From contig CAIVEI010000068.1 of NCBI GenBank assembly GCA_903904835.1, forward strand, positions 1-64,000: a stretch of 64,000 nucleotides of DNA, given 5' to 3'. This DNA comes from an uncultured Schlesneria sp. Its GTDB lineage: Bacteria > Planctomycetota > Planctomycetia > Planctomycetales > Planctomycetaceae. Positions 17,408 to 26,735 of the stretch are shown here, piece by piece. Position numbers and translations under genes: made by a program. The notes beneath the pieces are model-generated. The model had not been told where the DNA came from. It saw only the letters and a list, made by a program, of their open reading frames with translations, and did not search any database. Numbering within the stretch: the first letter of the stretch is position 1; each line of letters begins with the position of its first letter.

Positions 17408-17806
17408 CGTAGAATCTCCTCTTACGCAACGGCATCGATCGCACGACACGAGAACCCGTTCCAGAATGGCCCGAAAAGAGAAACGCACACAATCGACGAC
17501 TGTCCTGATCCATCAGTGTTCTTGCTCGAGACAGTATTGCCCTGCAAATTTCGGGAATCAAGCAAGGTTGCCTCGAGGGAAAAAACGGAGTATGAAAAGT
17601 CGCTTGTCCATGAAAGGCTCGCTCAACGGGTACCACTGATTCACCCGTTTTTCAAAATTCAAACCTCCACTTTTCGATAACGAGAATTCGGTGCCTGTCT
17701 CAGACTCCTTTAAATCTGCGATCTGCAGTTGAGGTCCAAATCATCGCAACGAGTTTCGATCGATGATCGTATTTGGCGATTGGCCATCTTAGTTGTGAAC
17801 TAAAGC
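17408..17806. other. Intergenic region upstream of the kinase gene
   Basis: This 400-bp stretch holds the presumed promoter of the leftward kinase gene. Frames on both strands are short and lack codon character. No repeat or operator stands out. Confidence 0.45.
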
Positions 17807-17844
17807 AAAAAGCCTCACCAGCAGTGTGTGCCAGCAAGGCTTTT
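17807..17844 (-). terminator. Terminator of the tRNA-His gene
   Basis: AAAAGCCT (17808-17815) and AGGCTTTT (17837-17844) form an 8-bp stem. The minus-strand reading ends in TTTTT. It begins 6 bp after the tRNA 3' end. Confidence 0.7.
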
Positions 17845-17849
17845 GAGAG

Positions 17850-17922
17850 GGTGACTAACCGGGCTCGAACCGGCGACATCCAGAACCACAATCTGGCGCT
17901 CTACCAACTGAGCTATAGCCAC
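17850..17922 (-). tRNA. tRNA-His (GTG anticodon)
   Basis: On the minus strand the sequence begins GTGGCTATAGCTCAG and ends CGGTTAGTCAC plus C. The 7-bp acceptor stem (GTGGCTA with TAGTCAC), D-arm AGCTCAGTTGG, anticodon stem CCAGA/TCTGG around the loop with GTG, and T-arm GGTTCGAGCC are all present. A G at 17923 can supply the G-1 typical of tRNA-His, facing a C73 discriminator. CCA is not encoded. Confidence 0.95.
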
Positions 17923-18136
17923 CACAAAGTTGAGGACCCAATTGTACAGCCGCTGGTCCGTGATGCAAGCTCGGAAAAATGTGAGGGCGGCGAGCGGTGA
18001 AAATCGACCAAAACCGACTTTTGGCACCAGAAAGATTTACACAATACTGCGCTTCAAGTAATCAGAGCCTCAAGTGTTACATCACAACGCGCGAGCGATA
18101 CCCCTACTCGTAACCCATCTATGACGCGCATGAAAA

Positions 18137-18958
18137 TCAGTGGGGGAATTGGATGGTGGCGTTGCGGTATTCGGGGGAATCGATCAGCTTCAGAACGTCG
18201 CCGAGATAAGCGAATTTTGATTCGTCGAGGTTTTCTTTCAGGAACAGCCGATCGAAAAAACGGGCACGGTCGTCGAGTTCTCGGGCTCCGTGTCGTGTGA
18301 GATCATCAAGACGTTTGTTGTTGTCGGCGACCAATGATTGCACAGCCTGACTTCGACGGTTGACTTCCTTTGTGATCTCTTCTTGAGCCCATTTTTGATT
18401 GACATCCGTGATGCGATCGGCCTGGGTCTTAATTGTGACGATATTTTTCACAAGATGAGTTGTCAGCAGAATCAGGCGAGGGTGCGATCCGATCGCGATG
18501 TGGTCCAACTCATGCCGACCCAAATCTGATTCATACCATGTTGAAGCATTCAGACTATCAGGCAACTTGACCGTGTGAGACATCAAAGGTTTGATGGTGG
18601 TGAAGGTTGGGTAGATCGTGACATTGACCGTTTTCTCCCGCGTAAACTTCCATTTCATTTGCTGATCATATTTGTATTCCAGCGTCAATTCAAAATCAGT
18701 CCATCCTGCGTATTGTGTCGGACGTTTGTCCGGGGGATAAAAGTCGACCTCGAGACGTCCAGATTTTTCTGCGGATCTGATCCAGGTCAGGACATCTGAG
18801 GGTTCTGCTTCCGTGATCACTTCGCCGGCAATCAGTGTTGGTCCGAAGGCAAAGAGCGCAATCATCAAGATTGCAAAATCAGGTCGCGTGTTTGATGAAG
18901 TATGCGTCTGACACCATCTGAGTGCGCACAAATACAGCCCGGCGATGTTCACTCGCAT
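18137..18958 (-). CDS. Predicted exported metallopeptidase-like protein (HExxH, DUF922-like)
   Basis: The 273-residue product has a hydrophobic segment near residues 25-45 (FAILMIALFAFGPTLIAGE), probably a signal anchor. The centre has a beta-rich region (WTDFELTLEYKYD, TVNVTIYPTF) and then RHELDHIAIGSH, an HExxH zinc signature. The C-terminal third is a charged helical region (EEITKEVNRRSQAVQ). This arrangement resembles the DUF922 family of predicted secreted zinc-dependent proteases, but I am not certain of the assignment. A TTG start at 18973 is an alternative. The VWA gene lies 160 bp upstream on the same strand and could be co-transcribed. Confidence 0.6.
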   Translation of the reverse strand: MRVNIAGLYLCALRWCQTHTSSNTRPDFAILMIALFAFGPTLIAGEVITEAEPSDVLTWIRSAEKSGRLEVDFYPPDKRPTQYAGWTDFELTLEYKYDQQMKWKFTREKTVNVTIYPTFTTIKPLMSHTVKLPDSLNASTWYESDLGRHELDHIAIGSHPRLILLTTHLVKNIVTIKTQADRITDVNQKWAQEEITKEVNRRSQAVQSLVADNNKRLDDLTRHGARELDDRARFFDRLFLKENLDESKFAYLGDVLKLIDSPEYRNATIQFPH

Positions 18959-19118
18959 GCAGTTTTGATCCAAATTGTTGGGGGAAAAATCGAGAGATCT
19001 TCAACCCTAACGGCCCGAGTGAGGTGGGTCAATTCGCTTTAGAAGTTTTCATCAGACTTTCACATCAAAACCAGGAAATCGTGCGAGTTGAATGAGAAGT
19101 GCGTTGTCAGTGAGCTAT

Positions 19119-20210
19119 TTATTTGAATTTGGTGACATCATAGTATCGGTACGTGCCATTATTCTGATGTGAAAGCTTTCGCAAGAAATTCCTCGGGTTA
19201 GCTGCTTCCGAAACTTCACCTCCGACGCCGAATTCGATGCTGTGAATTCGAGTCTTCTGGCTGTTAAGTTTTTTTAATAACTCCAGTTCCCTTTCATCGA
19301 GCGGAGGTTCCTGACCATCCGTGAGAAAGAAGATGACGTCTGGTTTCAGCCGCAATGCCATTTCGAGTGCTGGAAAGTGTTGCGTCCCGGTCCCAGGATG
19401 AATTCCGGCAATCTTTTGCTTGGCCAGAGTCTTATGAATCTCTGTGGCAGCGTACAATTGAGGCTGATGTACGTCTCGCAGGTGCAGCACAACGGGCTTA
19501 TCGTCGTAGAAGATGATCAGAAACTGCTGGTTGCCGTCCAGTTCTTGCACGCTTGATACGAGTGAAGCCTTCGCAACTTGCATTGAGTTGTGACTCATCA
19601 TGCTTCCGGAAGCGTCAATAACGAACACGACTTTAGATCCCTGGTCCCGTGTTCCCATGAATGCCGTCCCAGTGGGGCCACCCACTGTTCCCGATGCTGG
19701 TTGTCGTTGGCCGCCACCCGATTTGACAGGCTGGCGGGGATCCATCACCGTGGCACCGATTGGCAAGTTGACACCGGGTCCGATTTGGGTTGAGGATTCT
19801 TCTCGCGGAAGCATCGTTTCGACAGGTGGCTGATCGGGCGTCGCACGCGTTGGCACGAATACATCCGTCGTCGCGGCACCGTCAGCGATGGGCTCGGTCG
19901 CATCCCCTTCTCGAGGCTCACCTGGGACCACGGCATTGGGATTATCGCCCTTATCCTTGATAACGATCCCGACTTCCCGCATTGGCTCGGTTGTGAAACC
20001 AACGGCACCGGGATAGCGAAATCCAAGGTAGACGGAAAATACCAGCAACAAGACGACATGCGCTAACAGAGATAAGAGGCTCGACAAGAAAAAGACGTGT
20101 GGGATCCAGTCGGGTAAATTCCTCGCAGTCGAGTTACCGAGTGATGATTGACGTGCCAGAATTTTGCGACCTGCGGCAACCGTTCCTTTGGGTGCGTTCG
20201 CTGGCGTCAC
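19119..20210 (-). CDS. Membrane-anchored von Willebrand factor type A protein
   Basis: The 363-residue product has one membrane segment near 38-65 (FFLSSLLSLLAHVVLLLVFS). A Pro/Thr/Gly-rich linker follows to ~185, and then a VWA domain with the metal-ion site DASGSMM in VVFVIDASGSMM. Later VWA positions include THFP-like TGTQHFPAL and IFFLTDGQEPP, which keeps the Asp of the MIDAS. The TonB/ExbD-like layout of short cytoplasmic tail, anchor and long linker suggests a periplasmic VWA display protein. Its partner is unknown. It is transcribed away from the repeat at 20256. Confidence 0.8.
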   Translation of the reverse strand: MTPANAPKGTVAAGRKILARQSSLGNSTARNLPDWIPHVFFLSSLLSLLAHVVLLLVFSVYLGFRYPGAVGFTTEPMREVGIVIKDKGDNPNAVVPGEPREGDATEPIADGAATTDVFVPTRATPDQPPVETMLPREESSTQIGPGVNLPIGATVMDPRQPVKSGGGQRQPASGTVGGPTGTAFMGTRDQGSKVVFVIDASGSMMSHNSMQVAKASLVSSVQELDGNQQFLIIFYDDKPVVLHLRDVHQPQLYAATEIHKTLAKQKIAGIHPGTGTQHFPALEMALRLKPDVIFFLTDGQEPPLDERELELLKKLNSQKTRIHSIEFGVGGEVSEAANPRNFLRKLSHQNNGTYRYYDVTKFK

Positions 20211-20255
20211 AAATCGGCTCCTGGTGCTCTGTCAAACTTTGAAATGAGTTTTAAC

Positions 20256-20351
20256 TGCCACTGCATCGGGGTCTTCGGAGAAGCTGTGACGTTGTCTTTC
20301 TGTTCTGGTTCGAAGAGCACTGCTTGACCGAGGACCTTCAAGCATTAGCAC
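20256..20351. repeat. Imperfect palindromic intergenic element (copy B)
   Basis: The left arm holds ACTGCCACTGC, GGTCTTCGGAGAAGC and TGTGAC; the right arm holds GAGCACTGCTTGACCG, AGGACCTTCAAGC and TAGCACC. The reverse complement of the right arm (GGTGCTAATGCTTGAAGG...) follows the left arm through most of its length, so the unit can fold on itself. It lies in the gap between the leftward VWA gene and the rightward peroxiredoxin-like gene. It matches copies C and D closely in arm order and core motifs. Confidence 0.7.
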
Positions 20352-20534
20352 CCTGATCCAGTAGATCCCGAATGCCTCTGGTGTCGTGCATCGCTCCAAA
20401 AATCACTGTAGAACGCAGCAGACGACCCGTCAATTCGAATTGATATTCGCTGAGTTTAACCAAAGCCACTACATTCGATCGATCGCCGACCGAAATACAA
20501 TCCTTTGACTACGAGGATTTGTTAAGGATTGAAC

Positions 20535-21479
20535 ATGCGAAATAGCACCGTCAATATGCCGAATTGGATACCGCTGATCCTGCGACTGGCCGCGATTTAC
20601 AACCTGTTGTGGGGAGCCTTCGTCATTCTTTTTCCGAAGGCCGGATTTGAATGGTTGGGCATTGAGGCACCAAATTACCCGTGCATTATCCAATGCCTGG
20701 GGATGGTCATCGGGGTTTACGGGATTGGTTATTGGATTGCCTCACGCGACGCCGCCACGCATTGGCCGATTGTTCTGGTTGGCTTATTGGGAAAGCTCTT
20801 CGGTCCGATCGGTTTTGTTTACAACGCCTGGTGGGGTGCGCTGCCGTGGACGATGGGTGCGACCATCCTGACTAATGATCTCCTGTGGTGGATTCCGTTT
20901 GCGGCCATTCTGATCCACGCGGCTCGTATTCATGAGACACGTCGAACGACGGTGGAAGGTCTTACTCTTGAACGGGCATTGCGGACCGCAGTTTTACAAA
21001 ACGGTCAGAATCTGTTTGATCTGTCGTTTAAATCCCCATTGCTGCTCGTTTGCGTTCGTCACTTTGGTTGTACTTACTGTCGCGAGACACTTTCTGATCT
21101 TTCCAAGCAGATGGAACAGATTCAGCGAGTCGGTCTGATTCCAGTGGTGATTCACATGGGTTCAATCGAGCAGGGGAATTCCATGATGCAACGATTTGGA
21201 TTGGATGCGGTTGGACAGGTGAGCGATCCTGATCGGAGACTGTTCCGGACGCTTGAACTGCCGTTTGGAACGCTGGGGCAACTGGTCAGCATCAAGACCT
21301 TCTGGCGAGCCCTGGTGGAAGGTGTTGTCTTCAAATTCGGGTTTGGTTCCTTCGTCGGCAATGGCCTGCAATTGGCGGGTACAGTCATCGTGAAGAACGG
21401 ACAAGTAGAACGAGCGATCCGGCACGATTCGCCTGCTGAACGAACGGACTTTGCCGAGCTGACGTGTCCCGTCGTATGA
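20535..21479 (+). CDS. Fusion of membrane domain and peroxiredoxin-like thioredoxin-fold domain
   Basis: The 314-residue product starts with about 130 residues containing four hydrophobic segments (for example IYNLLWGAFVILFP, LGMVIGVYGIGYW, WPIVLVGLLGKLFGPIGFVY, LLWWIPFAAILIHAA). The rest is an AhpC/TSA_2 (PRXL2-like) thioredoxin fold: PLLLVCVRHFGCTYCRETL with Cys179-x-x-Cys182, then VVIHMGS and VSDPDRRLFRTL. The CxxC pair suggests thiol-disulfide or peroxide chemistry at the inner face of a membrane. ATG 20535 is preferred to the TTG two codons earlier. The pairing of domains is uncommon to my knowledge; the membrane part could be a DoxX/DUF4345-like module. Confidence 0.7.
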   Translation: MRNSTVNMPNWIPLILRLAAIYNLLWGAFVILFPKAGFEWLGIEAPNYPCIIQCLGMVIGVYGIGYWIASRDAATHWPIVLVGLLGKLFGPIGFVYNAWWGALPWTMGATILTNDLLWWIPFAAILIHAARIHETRRTTVEGLTLERALRTAVLQNGQNLFDLSFKSPLLLVCVRHFGCTYCRETLSDLSKQMEQIQRVGLIPVVIHMGSIEQGNSMMQRFGLDAVGQVSDPDRRLFRTLELPFGTLGQLVSIKTFWRALVEGVVFKFGFGSFVGNGLQLAGTVIVKNGQVERAIRHDSPAERTDFAELTCPVV

Positions 21480-21495
21480 CGTCGACTCGATCGTC

Positions 21496-23214
21496 TCATT
21501 TTTTTCGCAGCAATTCTTTGAACTTTGCCAACGACCGTGTGTTCGCGACATCCTCCTTGGTCAGACCCGCTCGTCTTGCCTGATCGACTCCGTAACGAAG
21601 CGAGTCGAATCCATTCGTGTTATGAGAATCGGTATCGATGATGATCGGTATGCCATGTGACTTTGCGGCGGCAGCCTGGATGTCATCGAGATCGAGCCGA
21701 TACGGACTGGCGTTGATTTCAAGCATCACACCATAATCGGCAGCGGCTTTGAAGAATGTCGTGAAGTCGATATCAGCAGCAGGGCGATTAACAAGCATCC
21801 GCCCGGTCGGGTGTCCAATCGCATCGACATTCGGATTACGAATGGCATTCAACAACCGTTGCATGATCTGTTCGCGCGGCTGTTTCAATCCATAGTGCAG
21901 GACGGCAATGACCCAATCGGCCTCGGAAAGAACTTCGTCGTCGAGATCCATTGTGGCGTCTTCGAGAATGTCGCATTCGATTCCGCAAAGGATATCAATC
22001 CCGCGCACCTCTTCACGGACTTTGCGGATATTGGCCCAATGCTCTCGCAATCGGGTGGCATCCAGTCCGTTTGCCATGCTGACTCGCTTCGAGTGGTCGG
22101 TAATGGCGATGTATTTCAATCCACGTGCTTTGGCCGCCTCGGCCATTTCACGAATCGTTGCAACTCCGTCAGAGGCTGTCGTGTGCATATGTAAGTCACC
22201 TTGAATGTCGGTGACTTCGATTAACTTCGGCAACTTTCCAGTCTCGGCCAGTTCGATCTCGCCGCGATTTTCGCGAAGTTCAGGGGGAATGAACGGAAGT
22301 CCCTCGGCCGCGTAGACATCTTCCTCCGTCCGCCCGGCGACATATTCATCACCGCGAAAAACACCGTATTCGTTGACCTTCAGCCCGCGCTCGATGGCCC
22401 GGCGACGAATCACAATGTTGTGTTCTTTCGAACCGGTGAAGTACTGCATTGCCGCTCCGTACGACTCGGGGGGGACGACTCGCAAATCGAGTTCAATCCC
22501 CGATCGAAGGCGGACTCGCTGCTTCGTGTCGCCCCGAGCCAGGACTTTTTCAACAAGCGGATTGGCGGCAAGGCGATCCATGGCTGCGGCCGAATTGTCC
22601 GACGTCGCCAGGATATCCAGATCGCCACACGTTTCTTTGCGGCGGCGACATGAACCCGCGACCGAGACCTGTCCCACCGACGGCAACTGTTTCAGGTCAT
22701 CCACGATCGCTTCGGCAGATTCTGTGGCAACGCTGATCAGGAATCGCTTGCCTGCTTCCATTGCATGAGGAATTCCTTCGAGAATGGATTGTTCAGTTTT
22801 CTTACCGAATCCCTTCAGTTCAGAAACCTTGGCGGCTTCACAGGCTTCTTTCAATTGAGTGAGGTCTGTGATTCCGAGTTCTTTAAAGAGAACCGCAACT
22901 TTTTTCGGTCCCAGCCCGGGGATGCGCAACATTTCCACCACCCCGTGCGGAACCTGCTGTCGAAGTTCTTCCAACTGAGGAAGTTGTCCCGTTTCAACCA
23001 CGACCTTGATCTTGGCTGCGAGATCCTTGCCGATTCCGTCGAGTGACTCCAGGCCACCACCGGGAACTGCCAGCAGATCGGCAACCGATTCAGACAGGTT
23101 TTCGAGTGTCCGAGCACCATTTCGATAGGCCCTGACTCGAAAGGCGTTTGCTCCCTGAATTTCGAGCAGGTCGGCGACCTCGTTAAACGCTGCGGCGATC
23201 TGTTGGTTTTGCAT
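21496..23214 (-). CDS. polX: DNA polymerase X family protein with PHP domain
   Basis: The 572-residue product has the full bacterial PolX layout: helix-hairpin-helix repeats at ~50-135 ([25 protein letters not shown]), a palm with [16 protein letters not shown] supplying catalytic Asp residues, and a C-terminal PHP domain ([35 protein letters not shown]). Such enzymes fill short gaps in base-excision repair, and the PHP domain provides 3'-5' exonuclease or AP activities. Length matches the family. The stop is 16 bp from the convergent peroxiredoxin-like gene, and the next gene upstream on this strand ends 6 bp away, so co-transcription with it is likely. Confidence 0.93.
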   Translation of the reverse strand: MQNQQIAAAFNEVADLLEIQGANAFRVRAYRNGARTLENLSESVADLLAVPGGGLESLDGIGKDLAAKIKVVVETGQLPQLEELRQQVPHGVVEMLRIPGLGPKKVAVLFKELGITDLTQLKEACEAAKVSELKGFGKKTEQSILEGIPHAMEAGKRFLISVATESAEAIVDDLKQLPSVGQVSVAGSCRRRKETCGDLDILATSDNSAAAMDRLAANPLVEKVLARGDTKQRVRLRSGIELDLRVVPPESYGAAMQYFTGSKEHNIVIRRRAIERGLKVNEYGVFRGDEYVAGRTEEDVYAAEGLPFIPPELRENRGEIELAETGKLPKLIEVTDIQGDLHMHTTASDGVATIREMAEAAKARGLKYIAITDHSKRVSMANGLDATRLREHWANIRKVREEVRGIDILCGIECDILEDATMDLDDEVLSEADWVIAVLHYGLKQPREQIMQRLLNAIRNPNVDAIGHPTGRMLVNRPAADIDFTTFFKAAADYGVMLEINASPYRLDLDDIQAAAAKSHGIPIIIDTDSHNTNGFDSLRYGVDQARRAGLTKEDVANTRSLAKFKELLRKK

Positions 23215-23220
23215 TGTCGG

Positions 23221-26200
23221 CTATTCAAATTTCAATAATCCGAAGGACGATGGCTGCGGTCGAGCGGTCGCCGGGTGAGTCCAGCTTTGCAGTCCGACGG
23301 TCGGAATCGTTCGCAGAACCGATAGTCCATAAATGGTACTCCGTCTTGGCGGGGTAGGGGAGAGGTCAGCCCAGGGAATTGCGGCTTCAATCCGCCAGTC
23401 AGTCTCGTCCATGTCGGCAGCCACGTACCACGTCGGATTCCAGCGGCGATCCTCCCAGCAACTTTCCGCCGTCCAGCCCCGTTGATCGACCTGGAATTCA
23501 TACCACGTCGCATAGTCTCGATCGATGTCGAGCCGAATGCTGATCCGGTCGTGTCTGGTCAGATCTGCGTCGTGCTGTCGGCCTGTTAACTGGGGACGAT
23601 CCTGGGGTGTTCCAGGCTCTCGTGGAACGAGAATCCCCACGTACAAAAACTCGTTATCGTAAGCAAACATCGCCATTGTCCGTTTCGTGTCGTTTAATCC
23701 TCCAGCGGATTCTTCGGTTCGCAGAAATTGCGTCAAATGAATTTCTTTGGCTTCCGTCCAGCATGGGTCGGATAACAGTCCATCCAGATGGGGTCGTTCA
23801 TTCGTCTGATAACATAACGCCAGCGAATTCGGCGATTCCGGCGTCGCGAACGAAGCCCACAATTCTCGTTCGGCCAATTGCTTTGTTTCGGGATTAATCG
23901 GATTCGTGACGAAGTTTCGAATGATCGAATCGGCAATGCGAGTCGAACCGTCAGATCGACGAAGCGCCGCTAATGGAAATTGAATCTCCGCTGATTGATA
24001 TCGACCAGGAGAAGCCATCTGTAGCTGTTTGGCAAGCTCAGTCGCGCGCGAATGCCAGTCGGCAACTGCCCCCGTTCTCCATTCGACGTCGCGGTCGATT
24101 TTCAATCGACCAGGTTGCCTCGATTTTTTGTCGCGCGGATCGGTGGCCTCCAGATCGAGTTGCGTTTTCAATCGGATCGGACTGGCTGAACTGGACCTGG
24201 TAATCGTATTCGATCCGTCACTCAAGCCACCTGCCGAGTTGACTCCGCCGTTACCGTCATTTGATTGTGCAAATGCCTGTTGCACACGTTGGACCTGTTT
24301 TGAATTCCCCTGCGTGACAGACGTATCAGACTTCATGGTCTGTGTTCGCTGCCAGGCGGTTTCGCTGCTGCACCAGAATTGAATCAACCAACGCATGGCA
24401 TCGAGCGAACCGGGCTCCTTGGGATAACGACGGATCAGTTCAACATAAGTCGATTCAACAAGTTCAAATTGCGATCGCTTACGATATTCATCCGCGAGAT
24501 CTCGCAGAACGCCGACCGCCTGCTGAGGCTCCATTCCCTCAACAATCGCGTTAATCTGGCCAATCATTTGTCCTGCGACGCGCGGGTCGTCCAGCGACTT
24601 TTGAAAGAGTCCAGTGAAGTTTCGCTGTTTTTGTGCCAGCTTTTGCATCCGTTCCAGATTGGTTTCGTCGATCGGAACCGAGTCGCGGCGCGATGGAGAA
24701 CCAGGTGCGATCGAAAGCCCGCCAAAAAACTCTCGCGACGTGAGACTTTTTCCACGTCGATTGAGGGATGATTCGTCGACAGTCTTACCGTCAAGTCCGA
24801 TCCATCGATATGCAATTCGTGGCGCTTCGTTAGCCTCGCTGACGGGAACTCGATTTGCCTGTAACAAAGCGACCGCTGGAGCTGCGGCGTTTCTCGTCGA
24901 GGCTTTCAGAGAGGGAAGTAATTCGTCAAGGTCGATATGTGCATCGCCGGTGCCGCCAGTTGCCAGCCGCATGTAGATGCGGTCAACTTTCCATGCGTCG
25001 AGACCGGTAAATTGAGATTGTTCGGCGTAACGTGTGCCATCCGCCGCTTGCGCTACGGCTCTTAATGTTGCGTCAAACATCAATTGACCGGCGGCATCAT
25101 CGGACGATGGCTGGTCGATAATTACGACGTTTGGACGCCAGGTTCGGATCTGCCGGACGATTGCGCCGAGAAATGTCTGGGGCAACCGACCTTCTGTCTG
25201 CTTTTGCCATTCCGCAAGTAATTTGTCCGAAGAAAACTCGATCCCTGGAAGGGTCAACGGTAATTGCCAATGCACATCGGCCCTGTTTCCACCACACTTC
25301 TGTACGGCGGCATGAAGAATCGATTCACTCTCGGTCGACCAGGCCATGGGTCCAATGTCGTCACGTTGTGCGATCCAGACGGCACTGCGAAAGCCCATCT
25401 CGCCCGAGAGTTTCGTAAGCAACGGAGCACTCGTTTTTCCAGGTCTCGCATGTAAGGCCAACAGGGCAGCGTGTCGTCCAGCACCTCGGGCCGTCTGCCA
25501 CGTCTTTCCGCCATCTTCGGTTCGGACAATGACGCCGAATGCGCCAACGGCGATCCCTTGTTGCTCATTGGCAAACCTCAGCGCTGCCAGCGGTGCTGTC
25601 TGACCGGTCAATTGTTTTTCCCATCGAAGTCCTCCGTCGGGACTGTGCCAGATCGCGCTGCCAGGCGAACCCGCGATCCAGACCTTTTCGTTGCGGACTT
25701 CCACAGCGCGAAAGTCCATTCCGTCGCGCAACTCTTCGGGGAGCGGTTTTTGGGGGGATTCCCACACGACACCACTCGTCGCGGTCGACAAAATCAGCCC
25801 GCCATCGCCGACGAGCCAGCCCTTGTCATTTGACAACAGGCCGATCGAACGGATCGTCCGGAATCCCTGTGGCTGAAGTTTCGATGGGTAGAGCTGCTCA
25901 CCACCCATGACGGAAACACGCCCCTGCACGCCAGCGACGACACCCATTTCCGGTTCGAGAAAGCACATGGCTTTCCAGCTATGTGTTGCCTCACCTTGAA
26001 CCCCTCGCCAGGTCTTGCCACCGTCGTTGGTTCTGAAGATCCCGGTTGGCGACAGGGACGTTGGTTGGCCGACGACGAGTCCTTCTTCCAGGCCGAAAAA
26101 TTTCACATGGCTGAGTGCGGGAAGTACATCTCGTGCCAATTGTTGCCAGGTCTTTCCCCCATCCTGCGTGGCCAGCAATACGCCATTATCCAAACCTGAA

Positions 26201-26502
26201 TAGGAAGTTGTGTTGCGGCCGGCGACCCAGCCCGTCCGGTCGTCAAGAAGACAAATGCTTTGTAACGAAACGTCCATCCCACAGTGAGACTCCGTCCAGT
26301 TTCGGCCACCGTCTATCGATTTCCAGATTGCACCATGTTCCCCCACGGCGAAAGCGAGTTTCGAGCCGACCGATTTCACATCGTGCAACTGAGCGTCATC
26401 GATCCAGGAAGATGGAATCTCGGCTGCGACCGCACTGAAGCAAGTCGCCAGACACGATAGCAGCAAACAACCAATCCTGAATTGCGGAAAGCATCCCTGC
26501 AT
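23221..26502 (-). CDS. Giant exported protein: YCF48-like propeller, LmbE-like region, CBM9-like domain
   Basis: The product has 1093 residues and a signal peptide (FRIGCLLLSCLATCFSAVAAE). Residues ~30-345 contain six BNR/YCF48-type repeats with the motif GGKTWQ or GGRNW (SIDGGRNWTES, TQDGGKTWQQL, TNDGGKTWRG, TEDGGKTWQT), which should form a beta-propeller. Residues ~350-560 resemble a PIG-L/LmbE deacetylase scaffold (LALHARPGK, WRPNVVIIDQPSSDDAAG), with the usual metal motif not clearly intact. A helical spacer with Asn/Gln-rich stretch follows. The last ~190 residues look like a family 9 carbohydrate-binding domain (LDGLLSDPCWTEA, FAYDNEFLYVGI, WYEFQVDQRGW). It probably acts on or binds carbohydrate outside the cytoplasm. 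Confidence 0.75.
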   Translation of the reverse strand: MQGCFPQFRIGCLLLSCLATCFSAVAAEIPSSWIDDAQLHDVKSVGSKLAFAVGEHGAIWKSIDGGRNWTESHCGMDVSLQSICLLDDRTGWVAGRNTTSYSGLDNGVLLATQDGGKTWQQLARDVLPALSHVKFFGLEEGLVVGQPTSLSPTGIFRTNDGGKTWRGVQGEATHSWKAMCFLEPEMGVVAGVQGRVSVMGGEQLYPSKLQPQGFRTIRSIGLLSNDKGWLVGDGGLILSTATSGVVWESPQKPLPEELRDGMDFRAVEVRNEKVWIAGSPGSAIWHSPDGGLRWEKQLTGQTAPLAALRFANEQQGIAVGAFGVIVRTEDGGKTWQTARGAGRHAALLALHARPGKTSAPLLTKLSGEMGFRSAVWIAQRDDIGPMAWSTESESILHAAVQKCGGNRADVHWQLPLTLPGIEFSSDKLLAEWQKQTEGRLPQTFLGAIVRQIRTWRPNVVIIDQPSSDDAAGQLMFDATLRAVAQAADGTRYAEQSQFTGLDAWKVDRIYMRLATGGTGDAHIDLDELLPSLKASTRNAAAPAVALLQANRVPVSEANEAPRIAYRWIGLDGKTVDESSLNRRGKSLTSREFFGGLSIAPGSPSRRDSVPIDETNLERMQKLAQKQRNFTGLFQKSLDDPRVAGQMIGQINAIVEGMEPQQAVGVLRDLADEYRKRSQFELVESTYVELIRRYPKEPGSLDAMRWLIQFWCSSETAWQRTQTMKSDTSVTQGNSKQVQRVQQAFAQSNDGNGGVNSAGGLSDGSNTITRSSSASPIRLKTQLDLEATDPRDKKSRQPGRLKIDRDVEWRTGAVADWHSRATELAKQLQMASPGRYQSAEIQFPLAALRRSDGSTRIADSIIRNFVTNPINPETKQLAERELWASFATPESPNSLALCYQTNERPHLDGLLSDPCWTEAKEIHLTQFLRTEESAGGLNDTKRTMAMFAYDNEFLYVGILVPREPGTPQDRPQLTGRQHDADLTRHDRISIRLDIDRDYATWYEFQVDQRGWTAESCWEDRRWNPTWYVAADMDETDWRIEAAIPWADLSPTPPRRSTIYGLSVLRTIPTVGLQSWTHPATARPQPSSFGLLKFE

Positions 26503-26735
26503 GCCCGCCTCCTTTTTTGTCGCGAAAGGAAAGATCCAACGCGGGATTCTATGACTTTTCCCGATTCACAGAAGCCGAGTTCTTTAAAAAGGGGGCATTT
26601 CATCTGGATTCGGCGGATAAGAATTGTGGGATCAAATTCATGATTTTGCCGATTTGTCATGAAGTCCTCTGGGAAAAAATGCCTCTTCCGTTGCTGCCGA
26701 GGGGGAAGATTTAGACACTTTCCATCGATCGCGGG

